This document shows, piece after piece, positions 16,453 through 20,739 of a DNA stretch of 20,739 nt (its first letter is position 1; the number at the start of each line of letters is the position of its first letter). The notes under the pieces are model-generated. The model made no database searches. It saw only the letters and a list, made by a program, of their open reading frames with translations, and was not told the DNA's origin. Origin of the DNA: NORP294 sp047627915. Its GTDB lineage: Bacteria > Bacteroidota > Bacteroidia > Flavobacteriales_E > Vicingaceae. Location of the stretch: contig JBLHTZ010000042.1 in assembly GCA_047627915.1 (NCBI GenBank), positions 1 to 20,739 on the forward strand, read 5' to 3'. The translations under genes and the position numbers were made by a program.

Positions 16453-17276
16453 TATTGTATTGAATCTAATGCTGGTATAACGGAGTGAACTACCTTATTC
16501 GTATCTAAGGTAAGAAAAAGATCTACCGCTCCTCCCATTCTAGCGGCTGGCACTTGACTGAAAGATGGCAGTTGTTTATACACCACTGCATTTATTGAAT
16601 CTTCTGCAGTAATAACGGTTTCGTCAAAAAGTGCTGCGCCTATGTTAAGCGACTTAGATTGCAACAAATTTGTTGCCATTTGTATGTTAAACTCCAACAA
16701 GTACGGCACCTCTACCAATACACTCCCAAGACCTTGACCTACGACTAAATCAATTACACTTCCCTTTCTAATCCTAGTTCCTGCTTGAATATCCTCGCCG
16801 TCTATTTTTTGCTCTAAGATGCAATTCATACACATATCAGGCTTGTATACCAGTTCTCCAACCTCTAAACCGTAAGTTTCTAAAATTGAAGTTGCTTGGC
16901 GCAAAGATTGGTCTACTAACTTTGGCATTTTAATCTTAGTAGGTTGATTCGCAGCAACAGTTAAATAAATGGTTCTACCCTGCTTCACTTGCTTGCCTGC
17001 TTTTGGGTGCTGCTCAATTACAGTCCCGCCCACTTTCCCTTTAATAAAGATAGAATCTGAGATTTCAGTTAATAAACTACCCCGTTCAGTAATGGCTAAA
17101 TCGGTCTCTGTAATGTGTAACCCAACAAATTCAGGAACTTCCAGCTCCTCACCATGTTTTGTGTAACTGTCTAAGTAGGCCAATGTAGCATACAACCCTC
17201 CAACAACTAAAACAATAGCTATCAAAAGGTTAATCCAAAAAACCTTACTTACTAAAAAACGAAAAAAGTGCCCCAT
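16452..17276 (-). CDS. PASTA-domain membrane protein
   Basis: A 274-residue single-pass membrane protein. A short basic cytoplasmic tail is followed by one transmembrane helix at about residues 13-35 (VFWINLLIAIVLVVGGLYAT), then the periplasmic part. Three PASTA modules follow, at about 43-110, 113-187 and 190-262, seen in phrases such as VPEFVGLHITE, VIEQHPKAGKQVKQGRTIYL, MPKLVDQSLRQATSIL and IQAGTRIRKGSVIDLVVG. PASTA domains bind muropeptides or beta-lactams in penicillin-binding proteins and Ser/Thr kinases, but neither a kinase nor a transpeptidase domain is attached here. A wall-binding or wall-sensing role is an inference, supported by the divergent ddl gene. First gene of the operon, translationally coupled to the T9SS protein. 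A TATTTTTG -7 element lies 22 bases before its ATG. Confidence 0.88.
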   Translation of the reverse strand: MGHFFRFLVSKVFWINLLIAIVLVVGGLYATLAYLDSYTKHGEELEVPEFVGLHITETDLAITERGSLLTEISDSIFIKGKVGGTVIEQHPKAGKQVKQGRTIYLTVAANQPTKIKMPKLVDQSLRQATSILETYGLEVGELVYKPDMCMNCILEQKIDGEDIQAGTRIRKGSVIDLVVGQGLGSVLVEVPYLLEFNIQMATNLLQSKSLNIGAALFDETVITAEDSINAVVYKQLPSFSQVPAARMGGAVDLFLTLDTNKVVHSVIPALDSIQ

Positions 17277-17298
17277 GAAGGAATAGATTTACAAGCAT

Positions 17299-17306
17299 CA
17301 AAAATA
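17299..17306 (-). promoter_or_regulatory. -7 element TATTTTTG upstream of the PASTA operon
   Basis: On the minus strand, 17306 to 17299 is TATTTTTG, an exact TAnnTTTG match 22 bases before the ATG at 17276. No TTG is present at -33 spacing. The predicted leader is about 19 bases. This would drive the three-gene PASTA / T9SS / RluD unit. Confidence 0.5.
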
Positions 17307-17403
17307 ACAATATTAGTAGGGTAATGTTAATTAATAGTGCGCCAATGCTGGTCAACGTGAAAATAGAATGACTTATTTTGAAGCAACCAATAATCTAATT
17401 GAA

Positions 17404-18375
17404 ATGAAGCCAGTAATTGCCATTGCCGCAGGAGGAGATTCAGCAGAAGAAGAAATTTCATTAAAATCTGCTCAAACCGTTTTAGACAATATTGACGAAA
17501 GTCGGTACAAACCTATTTTAGTAGTGATGCGAAAAGGAGTTTGGGAGGCAAAGTTGGCAGATCATTCGTTCGAAATAGATAAGAATGATTTTAGCTTTGA
17601 ACTAGACGGTAACCGAATTCGATTCGATTACGTTTTTATAGCCATACACGGCACACCAGGAGAAGATGGTAAACTTCAAGCCTATTTTGACCTTTTGAAA
17701 ATTCCTTACTCTTCTCCAAACCACGTAGGCTCAACTTTAACCTTTAACAAATGGTACAATAACACCTTGTTACGTCAATTGGGGTATTCTGTAGCGACAT
17801 CAAAATACTTGCGAGCAGGCGATCGCATTGATTTAGATGAAATTATTGAAACGGTCGGCTTGCCTTGTTTTGTTAAACCTTGTTCTGCCGGCAGCAGCTA
17901 CGGGGTTTCTAAAGTCAAACAAAAAGAAGAGTTAGAGTTTGCTTTAACAAAAGCGTTTCAATTCGACAGAGAAATAATGATTGAAGAAAGCCTTCCTGGC
18001 AAAGAAATAACCTGTGGCGTTTTTAGAAAAAATGGAGAAATTATTCCAATGCCCATCACCCAAATTATACCAAAAGGAGAGTTTTTTGACTACCAAGCAA
18101 AGTACGAAGGCAATTCAATGGAAATTACCCCTGCACGAATTGACGAAGATAGTTACCGACTAACTCAGCAACTATCGACAGAAATTTACCGTAAATTGGA
18201 TTTACGCGGGGTTGTAAGAGTAGATTTCATGTTAGTAGACAAGACTCCTTATGTAATTGAAGTGAATGCTGTACCGGGATTATCAAAAGCGAGTTTAATT
18301 CCACAACAAGTGGCAGCTATGAAAATGTCACTAAAGGATTTTTTTACAATAATTATTGAAGAAACAAAGAACTAG
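17404..18375 (+). CDS. ddl: D-alanine--D-alanine ligase
   Basis: A 323-residue ATP-grasp ligase joining two D-alanines for peptidoglycan precursors, cytosolic. The start chosen is the ATG at 17404, because MKPVIAIAAGGDSAEEEISLKSA (residues 1-23) aligns with the usual Ddl N-terminus. The frame runs back to 17368, but those 12 residues are foreign to the family and that DNA carries a -7-like TATTTTG. ATP-grasp features include FVKPCSAGSSYGVSKV, EESLPGKEITCGV and the C-terminal EVNAVPGLSKASLIPQQ (Glu286 and Asn288 as Mg2+ ligands). Length is normal. It diverges from the PASTA operon and is the first gene of a rightward operon. The downstream O-methyltransferase starts at the base right after its stop. 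Confidence 0.95.
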   Translation: MKPVIAIAAGGDSAEEEISLKSAQTVLDNIDESRYKPILVVMRKGVWEAKLADHSFEIDKNDFSFELDGNRIRFDYVFIAIHGTPGEDGKLQAYFDLLKIPYSSPNHVGSTLTFNKWYNNTLLRQLGYSVATSKYLRAGDRIDLDEIIETVGLPCFVKPCSAGSSYGVSKVKQKEELEFALTKAFQFDREIMIEESLPGKEITCGVFRKNGEIIPMPITQIIPKGEFFDYQAKYEGNSMEITPARIDEDSYRLTQQLSTEIYRKLDLRGVVRVDFMLVDKTPYVIEVNAVPGLSKASLIPQQVAAMKMSLKDFFTIIIEETKN

Positions 18376-19014
18376 ATGAACTTTTTAGATGAAAAGCTAG
18401 ATAAATATGTAACTCAACACACTTCGAAAGAGAGTGACCTTCTGTATGAATTGCACCGTGAAACCTACATGAAAGTTTTACAGCCTCGAATGCTAAGTGG
18501 ACATTTTCAAGGAAGAGTATTGAGTATGATTTCAAAAATGATACAACCTTCTCGAATTTTAGAATTGGGCACCTACACGGGCTACTCAGCACTTTGCCTG
18601 GCGGAAGGTTTAACAAAAGACGGACACTTGCACACCATTGACAAGAACGAGGAACTAGAAGATTTTGTGCAATCATTCATTGACCGTTCGAAGTTTGCAA
18701 CTCAAATTACACAACACATTGGCGATGCTCTAACCGTTATTCCACAATTAAATGAAGATTGGGACATGGTGTTTATTGATGCAGACAAGGAAAACTACTT
18801 GAACTATTACAACCTTGTGATTCCTACCCTAAAATCTGGAAGCTATATTTTAGCAGATAATATTTTATGGAGCGGTAAGGTGGTGGATGAGGCCTCACAA
18901 GACAAAGACACCAAATTACTCCGAGAATTCAACACTCAAATTACCGAAGACCCCAGAATTGAAAATATTTTACTGCCCATTCGAGATGGGATTCAGATTG
19001 GAAGAGTAATTTAG
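18376..19014 (+). CDS. Class I SAM-dependent O-methyltransferase (COMT/CCoAOMT-like)
   Basis: A 212-residue methyltransferase of the metal-dependent O-methyltransferase family (Methyltransf_3). The SAM-binding motif ILELGTYTGYSALCLAEGL is at residues 61-79. The metal-binding Asp cluster VFIDADKENY is at 132-141 and LADN at 159-162. The pattern fits catechol- or caffeoyl-CoA-type O-methyltransferases that need a divalent metal. The acceptor is unknown, and bacterial members of this size are often unassigned. It abuts the ddl stop (TAG then ATG) and lies 5 bp before the MeaB gene, so the three are a transcription unit. No metabolic reason for this arrangement is obvious. Confidence 0.9.
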   Translation: MNFLDEKLDKYVTQHTSKESDLLYELHRETYMKVLQPRMLSGHFQGRVLSMISKMIQPSRILELGTYTGYSALCLAEGLTKDGHLHTIDKNEELEDFVQSFIDRSKFATQITQHIGDALTVIPQLNEDWDMVFIDADKENYLNYYNLVIPTLKSGSYILADNILWSGKVVDEASQDKDTKLLREFNTQITEDPRIENILLPIRDGIQIGRVI

Positions 19015-19019
19015 AGCCA

Positions 19020-20039
19020 ATGCAAAACAAAAATTTCAAACGCAAAAAGGTTCAATTGCCCAATATAAATGAGTTGGTTAACGGAATTCTTAGTGGAAAT
19101 TTTACCGCATTAAGCAAAGGAATTACTCTTTGTGAAAGCAAAAAACTAGAGGACCGGAAATTTGCAAACGAACTAATTAAAGCTTGCCTGCCCCATTCTG
19201 GCGAATCTATTCGAATTGGAATTACCGGGGTTCCAGGTGTTGGCAAAAGCACCTTTATTGAGACGTTCGGGATGTACCTAATAGAAAAGCAACAACGAAA
19301 AGTTGCCGTTTTAGCAGTTGACCCCAGTTCACAACGTTCAAAAGGAAGTATTTTGGGCGATAAAACTCGAATGAATAATTTGAGTGTTCACCCAGACGCT
19401 TTTATTCGCCCAAGCCCTAGCTCAGGTTCTTTGGGTGGAGTTACCCACCACAGCCGTGAAAGTATTATTTTATGCGAGGCCGCAGGTTTCAATACCATTA
19501 TTGTGGAGACGGTTGGCGTTGGACAGTCGGAAATTGAAGTAAAGGAAATGACCGATTTCTTTTTACTGCTGATGTTAGCCGGCGCTGGAGACGAGCTACA
19601 AGGCATTAAAAGGGGCATTATGGAAATGGCAGATGGCATGCTTATTAACAAAGCCGATGGCGAAAATCTGACCAATGCCAAACTAGCTAAAAGAGAATAT
19701 CAGAATGCCTTACATTTATTTCCAATGGCAGAAAGTGGATCTAGTCCGAAGGTTGAAATCTGCTCCGCATTACAAGCATTCAATTTAGAAAAAGCTTGGA
19801 CTTTAGTTCATGACTTCATTGTACTTACCAAAGAGAATGGTTATTTCGAAAAACAGCGACAAACACAATTGAATGCATGGTTTAAAAAAAGCATACAGGA
19901 ACGGTTAAACTTAGCCTTATTTGGAAATGAACGAATTCATTCATTCATTGCAAACCTAGAAGCTCAAGTAATTCAAAAAGAAGTTTCACCTACGGAAGCT
20001 GCAGACCTTGTTTTTGAGGAATTCAAGAAGAGCTTGTAA
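19020..20039 (+). CDS. meaB: MeaB-type GTPase, methylmalonyl-CoA mutase chaperone
   Basis: A 339-residue G3E-family GTPase of the MeaB/ArgK type. The P-loop GVPGVGKS is at residues 70-77. The Mg2+/G3 region is ETVGVGQSE at 163-171, and the base-specificity motif NKAD is at 210-213. DPSSQRSKGSILGDKTRM (101-118) is a MeaB hallmark. MeaB guards adenosylcobalamin-dependent methylmalonyl-CoA mutase: it gates cofactor loading and protects the enzyme from inactivation. No mutase gene is in the window, so it must act on one encoded elsewhere. Length is typical. It follows the O-methyltransferase by 5 bp and ends the operon. The repeat element begins 26 bases past its stop. Confidence 0.93.
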   Translation: MQNKNFKRKKVQLPNINELVNGILSGNFTALSKGITLCESKKLEDRKFANELIKACLPHSGESIRIGITGVPGVGKSTFIETFGMYLIEKQQRKVAVLAVDPSSQRSKGSILGDKTRMNNLSVHPDAFIRPSPSSGSLGGVTHHSRESIILCEAAGFNTIIVETVGVGQSEIEVKEMTDFFLLLMLAGAGDELQGIKRGIMEMADGMLINKADGENLTNAKLAKREYQNALHLFPMAESGSSPKVEICSALQAFNLEKAWTLVHDFIVLTKENGYFEKQRQTQLNAWFKKSIQERLNLALFGNERIHSFIANLEAQVIQKEVSPTEAADLVFEEFKKSL

Positions 20040-20064
20040 TAATTACTAACGTGTTAAATTATAG

Positions 20065-20225
20065 CGTCATTGCGAAGGAGGAACGACTGCGGCAATCGGT
20101 TGAGTAATTACGAATCCTTGAATTACGAATTACAAGTCGTTGAATTAAACAGTCATTGCAAATGAAGGAACGACTGCGGCAATCGGTTTTTCAATAACCA
20201 GATTGCTTCGTGCCTCGCAATGACG
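20065..20225. repeat. 161-bp palindromic repeat element with CGTCATTGCGA termini
   Basis: The left end starts CGTCATTGCGAAGGAGGAAC and the right end finishes CGAAGCA-type sequence in reverse, so the outermost 11 bases CGTCATTGCGA are repeated inverted as TCGCAATGACG at 20215-20225. Inside is a direct repeat: AGGAACGACTGCGGCAATCG plus GTT occurs at 20079-20101 and again at 20166-20188. The GTCATTGCGA..GCAATCT type is a dispersed palindromic element known in many bacterial genomes. No ORF and no clear target-site duplication is present, so it resembles a REP/MITE-like unit with a short internal duplication. Confidence 0.6.
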
Positions 20226-20249
20226 AATAAATCCCTACCTTAAGTACTT

Positions 20250-20739
20250 CTATACTTCCTTGTATTCCTTGTACAAATGCCGAATAATACCATCGACTAA
20301 TCCAACTTTGGGCACAATAACCCCTTCGCAACCACTTTTTGATAGCGCAAAAACAAATAGCTCAGTGGCAGGAACAATTACATCTGCACGGTCTGGTCTA
20401 AGACCTAATTTTGCAATTTTCTCGTCGAAAGAAAGTTCTTTCAAGCGCTGTAACCATTTCTTAGTAGCAAGAGTTGGAAGAACTTCCATTTCTTTCCGCA
20501 GTGTCAACTTAAACAAGGTGTTGATGTTACCTCCTGACCCAATTATATTCTTAGGTTGATACTCCTTCTTTATATCTGCCAACCAATCTCCCAACTCTTT
20601 CCAAGTTGTTTCTGAAACCAAATCATCCTTCAAACGAATTGTACCAATATTAAACGAACGGGCTTTTACAGTTTGACCTTCTTTAAACAAGGTTAATTCG
20701 GTACTCCCTCCACCAACATCCATATATAAATACGCCTTG
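20250..20739 (-). CDS. Ppx/GppA family exopolyphosphatase, C-terminal part (gene runs past the window end)
   Basis: About 162 residues are visible, from the right edge of the window to a TAG at 20250. The frame is open upstream of an internal Met at 20723: the edge reads AYLYMDVGGGSTEL, which is the internal phosphate-binding motif of Ppx/GppA (usually a hydrophobic strand then DIGGGSTE). The protein therefore began further right and is truncated by the window, not by mutation. Later motifs include NIIGSGGNINTLF and RPDRADVIVPA, both typical of the family. Members hydrolyse polyphosphate or pppGpp. Here the fold and length are consistent with the Bacteroidetes Ppx/GppA that often lies beside polyphosphate kinase, but that neighbour is out of view. 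The repeat element lies just past its stop. Confidence 0.85.
   Translation of the reverse strand, partial: KAYLYMDVGGGSTELTLFKEGQTVKARSFNIGTIRLKDDLVSETTWKELGDWLADIKKEYQPKNIIGSGGNINTLFKLTLRKEMEVLPTLATKKWLQRLKELSFDEKIAKLGLRPDRADVIVPATELFVFALSKSGCEGVIVPKVGLVDGIIRHLYKEYKEV

Overview
The window reads as ordinary chromosome of an AT-rich member of the Bacteroidota, probably Flavobacteriia-like. The evidence is two proteins with type IX secretion (T9SS) C-terminal sorting domains, a TonB-dependent receptor with a carboxypeptidase-like N-terminal domain, a WG-repeat protein, an M49-like lipoprotein of the Bacteroidetes kind, a ddl/PASTA/RluD neighbourhood, scarce Shine-Dalgarno sequences, and several exact TAnnTTTG (-7 type) promoter elements. 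Genus or family cannot be fixed from this sequence.

Layout. 1-210: AT-rich intergenic DNA with a leftward promoter-like element and an inverted repeat. 211-3922: an SDR oxidoreductase (-), a small two-helix membrane protein (+), then a leftward pair made of a WG-repeat protein and a CoA-pyrophosphatase-type Nudix hydrolase. 3986-6738: two rightward genes, an MltF-like lytic transglycosylase lipoprotein and an M16 zinc peptidase. 6740-9783: a second Nudix hydrolase (-), divergent from a stand-alone TonB-dependent receptor (+). 10051-10698: a monocistronic T9SS-sorted secreted protein with a clear promoter and terminator. 10851-13111: a divergent pair of lipoproteins, M49-peptidase-like (-) and META/HslJ-like (+). 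13168-17276: a leftward, tightly packed operon of a PASTA membrane protein, a large T9SS-sorted protein and an RluD-type pseudouridine synthase. 17404-20039: a rightward operon of D-Ala-D-Ala ligase, class I O-methyltransferase and MeaB-type GTPase. 20065-20225: a small palindromic repeat element. 20250-20739: the C-terminal part of a Ppx/GppA exopolyphosphatase whose start lies beyond the window.

How the genes relate. Cell-wall themes recur: the transglycosylase, D-Ala-D-Ala ligase, and a PASTA protein divergent from ddl. Most other products face the envelope or are secreted. CoA/acyl-CoA metabolism is touched by the CoA-pyrophosphatase-type Nudix enzyme and MeaB. No CRISPR array, phage, transposase, toxin-antitoxin or defence locus, rRNA or tRNA was seen.

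I found no convincing new multi-gene system. The observations most worth checking are three promoters placed so that transcription should start within one or two bases of the start codon, the T9SS protein translationally coupled to a PASTA protein, an M49-like protein with a compact HExxH motif, and the 161-bp repeat element.
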